DNA from: Rhizobium sp. Root1212 | GTDB taxonomy: Bacteria; Pseudomonadota; Alphaproteobacteria; Rhizobiales; Rhizobiaceae | NCBI RefSeq assembly: GCF_001424985.1 | Contig: NZ_LMDA01000008.1 | Coordinates: 14,193 to 73,119, forward strand | Direction of reading: 5' to 3' | Length of the DNA: 58,927 nucleotides | Shown here: in pieces, positions 7,612 to 17,113 of the stretch | How the letters are laid out: each line of letters starts with the position of its first letter | Numbering within the stretch: the first letter of the stretch is position 1 | Notes under the pieces: generated by a model | What the model was told of the DNA's origin: nothing | What the model saw: the letters and a program-made list of their open reading frames with translations, nothing else | Databases searched by the model: none | Position numbers and translations under genes: made by a program

Positions 7612-10600
7612 GTGGCCGTCCCGCATTTCTCAGTCAGCATCGTTTCACGCGGCTCCGGCCGCAGCGCGGTGCTATCGGCGGCGTATCGGCACTGCGCCAA
7701 GATGGATTACGAGCGGGAAGCCCGGACGATCGACTACACGCGCAAGCAGGGGCTCCTGCATGAGGAGTTTGTCATTCCCGATGACGCACCGGAATGGCTG
7801 CGATCATTGATTGTCGATCGTTCCGTGTCGGAGGCGTCGGGTGCGTTCTGGAACAGGGTGGAGGATTTCGAGAAACGCTCCGATGCACAACTCGCAAAGG
7901 ACGTGACCATTGCCCTTCCGGTCGAGCTTTCCCCTGAGCAAAACATTGAGCTCGTGCGGGATTTCGTGGCCAAGCACATCAGAGCTCGGGGCATGGTGGC
8001 GGACTGGGTCCTTCATGACGCTCCCGGCAACCCGCATGTCCATTTGATGACCACATTGCGACCGCTGACTGAGGATGGTTTCGGATCGAAAAAGGTCGCG
8101 GTTACCGGACCAGATGGCCAACCGCTTCGCAACGATAGCGGCAAGATCGTCTACGAACTTTGGGCCGGTGGGCTTGAGGACTTCAATGCGCTTCGTGACG
8201 GCTGCTTCTCCTGCCAGAACCGGCATCTCACGCTTGCAGGCCTCGACCTTCGCGTCGACGGCAGATCCTTCGAGAAGCAGGGCATCGAGCTGGCGCCCAC
8301 CATCCATCTCGGCGTCGGCACGAAGGCGATCGAGAGGAAAGCGGAGGGAGCAGAGGAGAAGGCTGCGCTCGAACGGCGTGAGCTGCAGGAGGCGCGGCGG
8401 GTGGAGAACGCCCGCAGGATCCAGCGCAACCCGGAGCTCGTGCTCGACGTGATCACGCGGGAGAAGAGTGTCTTCGACAAGCGCGATCTCGCTAAGATCC
8501 TGCATCGCTACATCGATGATGTGGGTCTCTTCCAAAGCCTAATGGTGCGCATCCTGCAGAGCCCCGAGACCCTCAGGCTTGACCGGGGGCGGTTGGACTT
8601 CGTGACCGGGGTCAGAGCACCAACAAAGTTTACGACACGCGCGCTGATCCGGCTCGAAGCCGAAATGGTGAACAGGGCGATCTGGCTTTCGCAGCGCTCG
8701 TCGCATGGCGTTCGAAAGCCGGTGCTCGAGGCGACTTTCGCCCGACACCAACGGCTGTCGGGTGAGCAGAAAGCCGCCATCGAACATGTCGCCGGCGGTG
8801 AGCGGATCGCCGCCGTGATCGGCCGCGCCGGGGCTGGCAAGACAACGATGATGAAGGCGGCGCGCGAGGCTTGGGAGGCGGCCGGTTACCGTGTCGTCGG
8901 TGGCGCACTCGCCGGCAAGGCGGCGGAAGGTCTGGAAAAGGAAGCCGGCATCCTCTCGCGCACACTGGCGTCCTGGGAACTCCGCTGGAACCAAGGGCGC
9001 GGGCAGCTCGACGACAAGACGGTCTTCGTGCTGGACGAGGCCGGCATGGTGTCGTCGCGGCAGATGGCGCTGTTCGTCGAGACCGTCACCAGAGCAGGCG
9101 CCAAGCTCGTCCTCGTCGGCGATCCGGAGCAGCTTCAGCCGATCGAGGCGGGTGCGGCCTTCCGAGCCATCGCCGATCGCATCGGATATGCGGAGCTCGA
9201 AACGATCTATCGCCAGCGTGAGCAATGGATGCGCGACGCCTCGCTGGATCTGGCACGCGGCAATGTTGGCAAAGCCGTGGCAGCCTATCAGTCCAATGGC
9301 AAGGTGATCGGCTCAGAACTGAAGGCCGAAGCCGTCACCAACCTTATCGCCGATTGGAGCCGCGATTACGATCCGGCCAAGTCCACCGTGATCCTTGCGC
9401 ACCTGCGCCGTGACGTACGCCTTCTGAATGAACTGGCGCGCGCCAAGCTTATCGAGCGTGGTATCATCGAGCAGGGTTCCGCGTTCAAGACCGCCGACGG
9501 TCTCAGACGTTTTGCTGTCGGCGACCAGATTGTCTTCCTGAAGAACGAGGGCTCGATCGGCGTCAAGAACGGCATGCTGGGCAAGGTGGTGGAAGCCGTT
9601 CCCGGTCGGCTTGTTGCAGACGTCGGCGAGGGTGATTACCTGCGCCAAGTTACCGTCGAGCAGCGCTTCTATAACTATGTCGATCATGGTTATGCCACCA
9701 CGGTGCACAAGAGCCAGGGTGCGACGGCCGATCGGGTCAAGGTGCTTGCATCGCTTTCGCTCGATCGTCATCTGACCTATGTCGCGATGACGCGTCACCG
9801 TGAGGACCTGGGCGTCTATTACGGCCACCGATCCTTCGCCAAGGCTGGCGGTCTGGTCGAAATCCTCTCGCGCAGGAATTCGAAAGAAACGACGCTCGAT
9901 TATGCCGGCGGCAGCATCTACCGCCAGGCACTCCGCTTTGCCGAAACGCGCGGGCTTCACATCGTCAACGTCGCCAGAACTGTTGCGCGTGACCGTCTCG
10001 AATGGACGGTCCGGCAGAAACCGAAGCTTGTCGATCTCGCCGGCCGGCTTGCGGCCCTCGGCGCCAGGCTCGGTTTCGCAACGTCGACGGCCAACACAAT
10101 TTCCACTGCAGCAAAGGAGGCCAAGCCCATGGTGGCCGGCATCACGACATTCCCGAAATCGATCGATCAGGCAGTGGAGGACAAGCTTGCCGCCGACCCC
10201 GCGCTCAAGAAGCAGTGGGAGGAAGTGTCGATGCGCTTCCATCACGTCTACGCGCAGCCGGAAAGCGCCTTCAAAACCGTCGATGTTGACGCGATGTTGC
10301 GCGATCAGGCGATCGCGGCGAGGACGATCACCAGGATTGCCAGCGAGCCTGAAACATTCGGCGCCCTCAAGGGTAAGACGGGTTTGCTCGCGAGTCGCAG
10401 CGACAGAGTGGACCGCGATCGGGCGCTGAAGAACGTCACGCCGCTCGCCGACAGTATCAGCGACTATCTTCGCCAGCGCAGGGATGCGGAGCGGCGAAAT
10501 CACGCCGAGGAACTGGCGGTGCGTAAACAGGTCGCGCTGGAGATCCCCGCTCTCTCGTCCAATGCGAAAAGCGTGCTGGAGCGGGTGCGTGAGGCCATCG

Positions 10601-10920
10601 ACCGCAACGACCTGCCTTCGGGTCTCGAATATGCGCTCGCCGACAAAATGGTGAAGGCTGAGCTGGAAGGTTTTGCCAAGGCAGTCACCGAGCGCTTTGG
10701 AGAACGAACCTTCTTGCCCCTCGCTGCCAAGGGCACCATCGGTGAGGCGTTCCAGCGGGTCACTTCAGGCATGAACGCCACGCAGAAGAGCGAGGTGCAA
10801 CAGGCCTGGAACACGATGCGGACCGTACAGCAACTGTCCGCCCATGAGCGCAGTGTGACGGCACTGAACCAGGCCGAGACACTGCGCCAGACGAGATCGC
10901 AGGGGCTGACCCTGAAATGA
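7612..10920 (+). CDS. traA: TraA, conjugative relaxase/helicase
   Basis: The GTG at 7612 gives 1102 residues starting VAVPHFSVSIVSRGSGRSAV, matching the usual MAVPHFSVSI start and the roughly 1100-residue Ti TraA; GGAG lies 11 bases upstream. The N-terminal MOB-Q relaxase has a metal-binding HVH (residues 142-144, NPHVHLMTT). A RecD-like helicase follows with Walker A GRAGAGKTT (404-412), VLDEAGMVSS and VGDPEQLQP, and a late helicase motif TTVHKSQGAT. It nicks oriT, stays bound to the 5' end and unwinds the plasmid. The TGA overlaps the traF ATG. Confidence 0.96.
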   Translation: MAVPHFSVSIVSRGSGRSAVLSAAYRHCAKMDYEREARTIDYTRKQGLLHEEFVIPDDAPEWLRSLIVDRSVSEASGAFWNRVEDFEKRSDAQLAKDVTIALPVELSPEQNIELVRDFVAKHIRARGMVADWVLHDAPGNPHVHLMTTLRPLTEDGFGSKKVAVTGPDGQPLRNDSGKIVYELWAGGLEDFNALRDGCFSCQNRHLTLAGLDLRVDGRSFEKQGIELAPTIHLGVGTKAIERKAEGAEEKAALERRELQEARRVENARRIQRNPELVLDVITREKSVFDKRDLAKILHRYIDDVGLFQSLMVRILQSPETLRLDRGRLDFVTGVRAPTKFTTRALIRLEAEMVNRAIWLSQRSSHGVRKPVLEATFARHQRLSGEQKAAIEHVAGGERIAAVIGRAGAGKTTMMKAAREAWEAAGYRVVGGALAGKAAEGLEKEAGILSRTLASWELRWNQGRGQLDDKTVFVLDEAGMVSSRQMALFVETVTRAGAKLVLVGDPEQLQPIEAGAAFRAIADRIGYAELETIYRQREQWMRDASLDLARGNVGKAVAAYQSNGKVIGSELKAEAVTNLIADWSRDYDPAKSTVILAHLRRDVRLLNELARAKLIERGIIEQGSAFKTADGLRRFAVGDQIVFLKNEGSIGVKNGMLGKVVEAVPGRLVADVGEGDYLRQVTVEQRFYNYVDHGYATTVHKSQGATADRVKVLASLSLDRHLTYVAMTRHREDLGVYYGHRSFAKAGGLVEILSRRNSKETTLDYAGGSIYRQALRFAETRGLHIVNVARTVARDRLEWTVRQKPKLVDLAGRLAALGARLGFATSTANTISTAAKEAKPMVAGITTFPKSIDQAVEDKLAADPALKKQWEEVSMRFHHVYAQPESAFKTVDVDAMLRDQAIAARTITRIASEPETFGALKGKTGLLASRSDRVDRDRALKNVTPLADSISDYLRQRRDAERRNHAEELAVRKQVALEIPALSSNAKSVLERVREAIDRNDLPSGLEYALADKMVKAELEGFAKAVTERFGERTFLPLAAKGTIGEAFQRVTSGMNATQKSEVQQAWNTMRTVQQLSAHERSVTALNQAETLRQTRSQGLTLK

Positions 10921-11483
10921 AAATGCGCCATCGAGAAAAAATGCTCCGACGCCTTAACCGACCCATCTGGTTCTATCGGATCAGCAGCGTCAGCCTGTTC
11001 GCACTTGGCCTCATCGTGTTGCTTGGCGGCGCAGGGTTCAGGATCAATCTCACGCCGAGCGAGCCGCTGGGTCTGTGGCGGATCGTCGAACCCGATCGTC
11101 CGATCCTGGTTGGCGATCTGATCTTCATTTGCCCACCGGCCACAGACGAGATGCGTGAGGCGCGCGCACGTGGCTACCTGCGCTTCGGGCTCTGCGAAGG
11201 CCGCGTCGCACCACTCATTAAAACCGTGACGGCGACATCGGGCCAGATTGTCGAGGTTGGCATGGACATTCACGTGGATGGACAATTCCTGCCGAATTCG
11301 ACGGTTGCTCTTGTGGACAAGCAGGATCGAAAGATGACGCCGTACAAGGGTGGGACCATCCCACCGGGCACGGCATATCTGCATTCGGATTTTCCGGGCT
11401 CTTACGACTCCCGATATTTCGGGCCGCTGCCGATCAGCGGAGTTTTGGGGCTGGCGCAGGAGGTTTGGACCTATGCGCCGTGA
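10917..11483 (+). CDS. traF: TraF, conjugal-transfer signal peptidase (S26 family)
   Basis: 188 residues with one membrane segment (about 22-42). The S26 Ser/Lys dyad is visible: Ser in TPSEPLGLWR near residue 44-46, and Lys in LIKTVTATSGQ near residue 102. The later PPGTAYLHSD and DSRYFGPLP match TraF of RP4/Ti plasmids, which matures and cyclises the TrbC pilin. The ATG overlaps the traA stop (ATGA), and the last bases overlap traB. Confidence 0.93.
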   Translation: MKMRHREKMLRRLNRPIWFYRISSVSLFALGLIVLLGGAGFRINLTPSEPLGLWRIVEPDRPILVGDLIFICPPATDEMREARARGYLRFGLCEGRVAPLIKTVTATSGQIVEVGMDIHVDGQFLPNSTVALVDKQDRKMTPYKGGTIPPGTAYLHSDFPGSYDSRYFGPLPISGVLGLAQEVWTYAP

Positions 11484-12636
11484 TTTTCTCAGGCCTGGCA
11501 TTCTCGTCACCGCCTCGGCGGTGGCCGGTTTGATCGGCTGGAGTGGGCACGCTCTCCTGCTTCCAGCTGCTGTTGCCTTTCCCGCATTTTGGTCTTTGAC
11601 CCGGTCGCGCGGGCAGGCAGCGGTTGTTTCCGCAGCCTACTTCCTCGCCGCCTCGCGAGGGTTGCCGCAAGGTGTGGCGACCTTCTACGCCTCGGACATC
11701 TGGCCGGGCCTGTTGTTGTGGTTGGTCGCCTCCTCCTCGTTCGTGACGGTGCATGCGGTGCTCTGGACGGACCCTGGCGGATGGGAAAAGATACTTCGTT
11801 ACCTCGGTGCGTGCGTAACCATGGCGATACCGCCCTTCGGTATCATGGGCTGGGCGCATCCGATTACCGCGGCGGGCATTCTGTTTCCGGCTTGGGGATG
11901 GTGGGGGCTCGCGGCGATGGCAGCCGGCTTGGGCATCATGGCGACGCGCCGTCGGCCGGCTGCAGCCATGGCCATGACAGGCCTTTGGCTATGGTCCGCC
12001 GCTGGGTGGACGACACCGGTTTTACCTGCGTCGTGGATTGGTGTCGACCTTCAAATCGGAGCATCCCTCGGACGTGATGCAGGTCGCGAGCGGCAACACG
12101 CGTTGATTGACGTGGCTCTCGGCCGCCCAACCGGCACGACGGTCGTTCTCCCGGAAAGTGCTCTCGGTTTCTGGACGCCGACGATTGCCCGTCTCTGGCA
12201 CGCAAAGCTGGGCGCGACGAATATCACCGTGATCGCCGGCGCGGCGATCGTCGATGACGGCGGATATGACAACGTTCTTGTGAAAATATCGCAAGAGGGC
12301 AGTGCGGTTCTCTACCGGGAGCGCATGCCTGTGCCCGGCTCGATGTGGCAACCATGGCGCCGCGTGCTCCGCGGCGGCCATGGTGGTGCGCGTGCCCATT
12401 TTTTCGCGAACCCTGTGGTGGAGGTTGGCAGCCTGAAAGCGGCCCCGCTGATCTGCTACGAGCAGCTTCTGATCTGGCCCATCCTGCAATCGGCCCTCTA
12501 TCGCCCCGATGCAATCGTTGCTGTCGGTAACGGCTGGTGGACATCCGGAACGTCGATCATCGATATTCAACGCGCTAGCAGCGAGGCGTGGGCACGCCTG
12601 TTCGATCTGCCTCTCGTCATCTCTTTCAACTCCTGA
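11473..12636 (+). CDS. traB: TraB, nitrilase-fold conjugal transfer protein
   Basis: 387 residues from the ATG at 11473, overlapping traF by 11 bases. An N-terminal region of several membrane helices (about 5-170) precedes a nitrilase-like domain resembling apolipoprotein N-acyltransferase. Visible are VVLPESALGFW (Glu position) and APLICYEQ (Cys position). The usual catalytic Lys falls at LYRERMPVPGS, where I see Glu/Arg instead, so activity is uncertain. TraB belongs to the Ti traAFBH operon; its role in transfer is not well defined. Confidence 0.92.
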   Translation: MRRDFLRPGILVTASAVAGLIGWSGHALLLPAAVAFPAFWSLTRSRGQAAVVSAAYFLAASRGLPQGVATFYASDIWPGLLLWLVASSSFVTVHAVLWTDPGGWEKILRYLGACVTMAIPPFGIMGWAHPITAAGILFPAWGWWGLAAMAAGLGIMATRRRPAAAMAMTGLWLWSAAGWTTPVLPASWIGVDLQIGASLGRDAGRERQHALIDVALGRPTGTTVVLPESALGFWTPTIARLWHAKLGATNITVIAGAAIVDDGGYDNVLVKISQEGSAVLYRERMPVPGSMWQPWRRVLRGGHGGARAHFFANPVVEVGSLKAAPLICYEQLLIWPILQSALYRPDAIVAVGNGWWTSGTSIIDIQRASSEAWARLFDLPLVISFNS

Positions 12637-12650
12637 CGTATGGAGCTCGC

Positions 12651-13259
12651 ATGCTGGATGCTGCCCTGATCAAGGAATGTGCCGACCCATCTCTAAAGCC
12701 AGCAATCGTCGAGCAATTCGTACACGCGGTCGGTTCGGACGATCCGCTGGCTATTACAGTGAAATCCGGGGATCGCCTGATCCTCGTTCCGAAGCCGAGG
12801 AATTCAGAGGAGGCAATCCAGATCGTCCGAGAGAACGTTGGCAACTCCGTCGTGCGGGTCGGTTTAACGCAGTTTCCGGCGGGCATCGGAATAAAGGACC
12901 CGTCGAAACTGAACGACGATCTGGTTGATCCCTGCTCGAACTTGCGCATGGGAACTGCACAGTTCGCCAAGATCCTTCATATCGTTGCACGGTGGTACGG
13001 AAACCCGACGAGCGAGGAAGTCTTTCCCCAGCTATTCGATGATGCCGTCCATGCTTGGAAAACCGGAGAGTTCGAAGGGGAGACCGTGTTTCAAGAGCAA
13101 GGTTCTGGGGAAGCAATTTTGCAGCAATCAACCTCGCCGGAGGCCGGGCTCGGCGAGAAAAAGGAGGAAACGCCTGTCGTTCAACCAACTGAGGTGTCAG
13201 GCGAGCCCTATAACGCCGGGATTCGTATCGATCTTACGAGGATCGGGGGCCAGAAATAG
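12651..13259 (+). CDS. traH: TraH family protein
   Basis: 202 residues from MLDAALIKECADPSLKPAIV, as in Ti-plasmid TraH. The conserved block VRVGLTQFPAGIGIKDPSKL is followed by LDPCSNLRMGTAQFAKI-type sequence, then a Gln/Glu-rich linker and a C-terminal IRIDLTRIGG. The start follows traB by 14 bases, completing traAFBH. TraH has a lytic-transglycosylase-like annotation in some databases, but no clear catalytic motif is visible here. Confidence 0.9.
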   Translation: MLDAALIKECADPSLKPAIVEQFVHAVGSDDPLAITVKSGDRLILVPKPRNSEEAIQIVRENVGNSVVRVGLTQFPAGIGIKDPSKLNDDLVDPCSNLRMGTAQFAKILHIVARWYGNPTSEEVFPQLFDDAVHAWKTGEFEGETVFQEQGSGEAILQQSTSPEAGLGEKKEETPVVQPTEVSGEPYNAGIRIDLTRIGGQK

Positions 13260-13269
13260 CACGGTCGAG

Positions 13270-13289
13270 CTTTCAGGCCGCACTGAAAG
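13270..13289 (+). terminator. Hairpin after traH
   Basis: CTTTCAG-GCCGCA-CTGAAAG is a perfect 7-bp stem 11 bases after the traH stop. No T-run follows, so termination is only inferred from position. Confidence 0.35.
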
Positions 13290-13482
13290 ATGCTCTTCGT
13301 CCGACTAGCCTTGCATGGTCCGTAGAACATTGGGGAGGAGCGACAGCGACTTCGTCGACGGCAAGCTCTTGAAGATGACGCGCTGGAACCAGCCGCAAGT
13401 ACGATTGAGCTGGCTTTTGTTTAAGTTTGGGCATCATTCTTGTTAAGATTGGTCGGAACTAGGCTTTAAATTAGTCGGACAC

Positions 13483-13703
13483 TACCGCACGAAAGAGCGC
13501 GACGAAGTTGGTGTCGTCGTCGAACGTCAGCGCGGCCGCATTGTTGGCATTGAGGTGAAGGGCGTCGGCAACCGTGAAAACGGATGATTTCCGTGGATTG
13601 CGCCAACTACAAGAAGCGGCTTGTTCTGCGCGACCATGACCGCGTCACACCATTCGGCGAGCGGCTTCAGGCGGTGCCGCTTTCGCTTCTCTGGTCGATG
13701 TAA
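13483..13703 (+). pseudogene. Remnant of a DUF4143-type ATP-binding protein (C-terminus)
   Basis: A coding remnant can be followed across frames. It starts YRTKERDEVGVVVERQRGRI, continues VGIEVKG, then DDFRGLRQLQEAACSA, and after a further shift ends VTPFGERLQAVPLSLLWSM at a TAA (13701-13703). This matches the C-terminal nuclease-like part of ATPases with AAA_14/DUF4143 domains. A stop or shift follows VKGVGNRENG and another occurs after CSARP. The N-terminal ATPase is missing, so this is a scar of a lost gene. The rest of the gap 13260-13736 shows nothing else. Confidence 0.65.
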
Positions 13704-13736
13704 CGCAAATTCATTTGTCTTCAGAACCGTTTGAAA

Positions 13737-13967
13737 TCAATCGCCCTCAGCGTCGTTTTCCCGCGGCCGCATCATCTGCCAGGACTGCTGACCGAGTGCC
13801 ACGGCCAACTGCTGCACCATGTCAATCGTGGCTGCGTAGACACTCCGCTCGAGCGCGCTTACGTAGGTGCGGTCAATACCCGCACGATGTGCCAGTTCCT
13901 CCTGGGACCAGCCTTTCGACAGCCGTGCTGTCTTTAGGTTATGAGCAAATACCTCTCGGATGTCCAT
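13737..13967 (-). CDS. XRE-family helix-turn-helix regulator
   Basis: 76 residues from MDIREVFAHNLKTARLSKGW. The lambda-repressor-like HTH is clear: SQEELAHRAGIDRTYVSALE, then a third helix region. No other domain is present, as in small plasmid-borne XRE proteins. An upstream in-frame ATG (14018) would add 17 residues that do not resemble the family. It is divergent from traM, so it could regulate itself or its neighbours; the target is unknown. Confidence 0.85.
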   Translation of the reverse strand: MDIREVFAHNLKTARLSKGWSQEELAHRAGIDRTYVSALERSVYAATIDMVQQLAVALGQQSWQMMRPRENDAEGD

Positions 13968-14096
13968 GCCCGCGAGAGGGCTGCCTTGAAGAGTATTTTG
14001 CCACGGAGTATACTCCACAACCAGAGTGTTTGTAGGCAGAAAGTTTGGTCAGCAGTTCCAATATCCGATCAGCAGCGCGTCGGCGGCAGATGCTAA

Positions 14097-14112
14097 TTTG
14101 CCCCGTGGCAAA
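14097..14112. promoter_or_regulatory. Inverted repeat upstream of traM
   Basis: TTTGCC-CCGT-GGCAAA, a perfect 6-bp dyad, lies about 50 bases before the traM start and 130 bases upstream of the XRE-regulator gene. It is a plausible operator between the two divergent genes. I do not know which protein binds. Confidence 0.4.
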
Positions 14113-14160
14113 ACCCATGTATTCTCAGGGGAAATCAAACGCCCATGATCGTGATGAACC

Positions 14161-14454
14161 GTGACCAGCGCTAAGCTCACCCTGAGACCCCTTGTCGGCT
14201 TGATGCAGGGACGCCCCACTGACGAGGTTGAGCGTCACGCAATTGAAGAAATCGAAAAACATCGGCAATTGCGTGATGCTGCGCGCCGACTAGAGGAACT
14301 GGTCGATACGCACAGTGACCCTGTGTCTGGTTCCGAGGTGGAGCGGTCTTATGTTTCGGCGATGATCGCAGTGCACGCCCAGCAGACGGTCGTTTCAACA
14401 TTGCTCGACATCCTCGGTTACATTCCCGAGGTGCCGACCCGAGCGACAAATTGA
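14161..14454 (+). CDS. traM: TraM, antiactivator of the quorum-sensing regulator TraR
   Basis: 97 residues, near the roughly 102 of Ti TraM. KLTLRPLVGLMQGRPTDEVE resembles the Ti protein's N-terminal LRPLIGL stretch. The C-terminal half (SAMIAVHAQQTVVSTLLDIL, then GYIPEV) also aligns. TraM binds TraR and stops it activating transfer genes until the signal accumulates. A TGA three bases upstream leaves GTG (14161) as the only good start; the RBS is weak. traM and traR are convergent and nearly touch, as in Ti plasmids. Confidence 0.87.
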   Translation: MTSAKLTLRPLVGLMQGRPTDEVERHAIEEIEKHRQLRDAARRLEELVDTHSDPVSGSEVERSYVSAMIAVHAQQTVVSTLLDILGYIPEVPTRATN

Positions 14455-14456
14455 CC

Positions 14457-15158
14457 TCAGATTATGCCAAGCTCGGTGGCAAGAGCTGTGGCGTGCTGCA
14501 AGGTATAGACGCCTAGATTGGACTTTGCGTTTCGTAAGTGGAATGCGACCGTCGAGAAGGAAATGTTTTCCAGGTCAGCAATGTCTTTCATCGTCTTCCC
14601 TTCGGCGGACCACCGAAGGCATGTGAGTTCTTGTGCCTTGAGGGGGATAATGGTCGCACTTGTATGACGCGCTTGCACGAACTTTAGCTGGGCATGGAGA
14701 GTAGCGGCGGCGATCGCCGCAGTAACAGGATTCACGCTCTGGTTGGCTGCAAAGTCCGGTTCATTCGATGCAAAGGTGAGCACCGCTCGACGACAAGGGC
14801 CAGACTTGAAGGGAATTGTGATGCCCGATTGTATGCCAAATTCTTTTGCCTCGCCGAAAAACGCCGATTGCTTTCGATCAGGTCTTCCGATCGGCGCATT
14901 TGACCAAGAAAAGCTTTCCTGACGGTTCTGGACCTTCCGGATAACGGGATCGAGCGATGCATACGATTTCTCAAAGTACCGCGACTGCCATTCCGAGGGG
15001 TAATCCGAGACGGCAACAAGGGTGTCTGATTGCAAGCTCAAATAAGCGTAGCGATTGAAACCGGCCTCCTGGGTGACCTTTTTCAGCGCAAGATGGATCG
15101 TTTTTTCGTCTTGAGCCAGAGAGACCTTTTCAGTCAGGCATTCAAGCCAATGGTTCAT
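14457..15158 (-). CDS. traR: TraR, LuxR-family quorum-sensing activator
   Basis: 233 residues, matching Ti TraR (about 234). The N-terminal autoinducer-binding domain has SEWQSRYFEKSYASLDPVI (signal-pocket Trp/Tyr/Asp region), SFSW and EFGIQSGITIP. The C-terminal LuxR-type HTH runs from about residue 165: LTCLRWSAEGKTMKDIADLE, then STVAFHLRNAKSNL. Bound to the TraI-made signal, TraR activates tra, trb and rep promoters in Ti plasmids. It sits between traM and the trb operon end. Confidence 0.93.
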   Translation of the reverse strand: MNHWLECLTEKVSLAQDEKTIHLALKKVTQEAGFNRYAYLSLQSDTLVAVSDYPSEWQSRYFEKSYASLDPVIRKVQNRQESFSWSNAPIGRPDRKQSAFFGEAKEFGIQSGITIPFKSGPCRRAVLTFASNEPDFAANQSVNPVTAAIAAATLHAQLKFVQARHTSATIIPLKAQELTCLRWSAEGKTMKDIADLENISFSTVAFHLRNAKSNLGVYTLQHATALATELGII

Positions 15159-15314
15159 TCAGCACCTCCTTCGAACGAGGTCACGAACGCTATGCGGTCA
15201 TCCTCGCACGCCCTTAGTTTAGATCCGTGGAACTCCGAAACCAAGGCGATGCCCAGGTTTGCGTAGGGCCTAGGTTGACTAGTAGAGAAAAGAAAATGCC
15301 TACGCAAGATTGCA

Positions 15315-16658
15315 TTAGCCGGGAGTGAAACAATTCGCTTGCGGTGTCATATAGCCAGACGTTTTTTGACAAGTTTTGGGAAAGACTATGTCCTGATCAA
15401 CAAGGACGTTGAATCGGTAGCCGGGACGAATCCTGATCGTCGGCTGAACGTTCAGGTTTCTTGAGATCGCTTGATCCGCTACGCGGCCAAAGCTCTCGGC
15501 GAAGTTTCGCCGCGCCGCGTCCGATGCGGTGTCTTGCGTGGCGAGTGTCGAGCTCTGCGGCATCGACATGTCGATACCCGTGCCGATGATCGCGACGAGG
15601 GCCGCGGAGCCAAATGTGCGCCAGAGGTGGCGATCGACCTTGTCCCTAAAACCGCCGTATCCTTCAGCGTCAGTACCGGCCATGCCGCCGATCTGAAGCG
15701 TTGATCCATTCGGAAAGATCAGGTCCGTCCACACGACCAATACCCGCTTCTGCCCGAACGAGATCTTGGCGTCGTAGCGGCCAAATAGCTTGGCACCCTG
15801 CGGGATCAGAAGCCGGTACCCCGTTGCGCTGTCATAGACGTTCTGGCTGACCTGAGCGGAGATCCGTCCGGGAAGATCGGAGTTCAAGCCTGTGATCAGC
15901 GTTGCCGGAATAACGGAACCGCGCTTCAGCTCGTATGGCGAGAGTTGCGGTACCACCTGGTTCGGCAAATATCCAAGATCCTTGATATCCTTGTTGAAGA
16001 AATCCTCTTTCGATATCTGGCCGTTCTGATCGACATTGTGCCCGAGAAGGCCGGAATTCATTGCGGCGCCATAGAGATCGGATGCGCTGTTCCTCGTGGA
16101 GCTCAGCGGTTGGCGGGCGTCGGATCTGGTTTCCGAAGTGCTCTTCTGCACCTCAGACACATCCACTTTCAGTGGGGAATCGAGCGCTGTCGCCCGTGCC
16201 TGGAGGCTGGCTATCTTCTGACGCTGCGCTTCACGAAGGAACTGCTCGTCCTGTTCCCGCTTCAGCCGAGCCTTCCACTCGGCTTCGGGTTCAAGTTGCG
16301 ATCGTCGTTCCGTCCGGACCTCGCTCTTGCGCTCCACAACTGGCTCCCGCACGAGCTCGCGTCCAACGACGGCCGGCGTCGGCTGAAACACTTCACGTTT
16401 CTCCGGTTCGCCTATGATCCCGTCCGACACGCCTCGTTTCAGCTGATCGCCAAACGTTGTCGCCGGAGTAGCGTAGGTGCTGTCGAGTTCATTTCCTCCG
16501 TTGAAGGAGAGGCCACGCCAGGACAGGCCGATGATCACGACGCCGAAGAACAGAACGATGATGACAATCGCGACGATGATCGGCACGCGATTGAGGCGCC
16601 GCATGCTCTGTTGATCGTCAGCATTGCCCGTCGTGCCGAGCTGGAGCGATTGAACCAT
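15315..16658 (-). CDS. trbI: TrbI, VirB10-like T4SS core protein
   Basis: 447 residues: one N-terminal membrane helix (about 25-48), a charged linker (about 85-150), then the VirB10/TrbI domain. Typical stretches are LKRGSVIPATLITGLNSDLPG, GRISAQVSQNVYDSATG, LIPQGAKLFGRYD and the C-terminal RIRPGYRFNVLVDQDIVF. It links the inner-membrane ATPases with the outer-membrane pore. It is the last gene of traI-trbBCDEJKLFGHI, the Ti order. Confidence 0.94.
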   Translation of the reverse strand: MVQSLQLGTTGNADDQQSMRRLNRVPIIVAIVIIVLFFGVVIIGLSWRGLSFNGGNELDSTYATPATTFGDQLKRGVSDGIIGEPEKREVFQPTPAVVGRELVREPVVERKSEVRTERRSQLEPEAEWKARLKREQDEQFLREAQRQKIASLQARATALDSPLKVDVSEVQKSTSETRSDARQPLSSTRNSASDLYGAAMNSGLLGHNVDQNGQISKEDFFNKDIKDLGYLPNQVVPQLSPYELKRGSVIPATLITGLNSDLPGRISAQVSQNVYDSATGYRLLIPQGAKLFGRYDAKISFGQKRVLVVWTDLIFPNGSTLQIGGMAGTDAEGYGGFRDKVDRHLWRTFGSAALVAIIGTGIDMSMPQSSTLATQDTASDAARRNFAESFGRVADQAISRNLNVQPTIRIRPGYRFNVLVDQDIVFPKTCQKTSGYMTPQANCFTPG

Positions 16659-16672
16659 GCTCTCCCCTCCCC

Positions 16673-17110
16673 TCAGTTTCGCTGAATGATCGAGAGCGGA
16701 CTGGCCGGCGTCGCACCGGCTGACGTCGCCGTGTAGGCGCGCCCAAGCGCTATGGCCGGCGTGCTGACCCGTGCCAAAACCTGTCCGTCAAAACTGTCGA
16801 TCGACCAAGCGACTTCGACAGGCTTTCCATCCTTGCCGGTCCTGCCATCGGCAATGATCGTGTATCCCCATCCCTTCAGCGCAGCCTCAAGGGCAGCCGC
16901 ATATTCAGAGCTGTCCTTGTCCATTTTGAGGGTTATGGTAGCGGCCGGGCCGACCTGTTCGGCGAGGCGGCTTGCCATGTCGCCGGCGATCGCGCTTGCG
17001 GTGGCGCCGGTCACTGCAACCGGGGTGGAACTGGTGGTCAACGTTTCATCCGCGGTCTGGCAACCGGAAAGAACTGAGGCGATGATGATGGCAGCGCTTG
17101 TCTTCTTCAA
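16673..17110 (-). CDS. trbH: TrbH, conjugal transfer lipoprotein
   Basis: 145 residues starting MKKTSAAIIIASVLSGCQTA. The lipobox VLSGC indicates a lipid-anchored protein, VirB7-like in position, although the overall sequence is divergent. A conserved centre reads TITLKMDKDSSEYAAALEAA. It lies between trbG and trbI in the usual Ti order. Its stop precedes trbI by 14 bases. Confidence 0.88.
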   Translation of the reverse strand: MKKTSAAIIIASVLSGCQTADETLTTSSTPVAVTGATASAIAGDMASRLAEQVGPAATITLKMDKDSSEYAAALEAALKGWGYTIIADGRTGKDGKPVEVAWSIDSFDGQVLARVSTPAIALGRAYTATSAGATPASPLSIIQRN

Positions 17111-17113
17111 CGG

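Noticed and set aside
14161..14161. Search for an upstream ATG start of traM
   Set aside because: A TGA in frame at 14155-14157 blocks any upstream start; GTG at 14161 is the only option.
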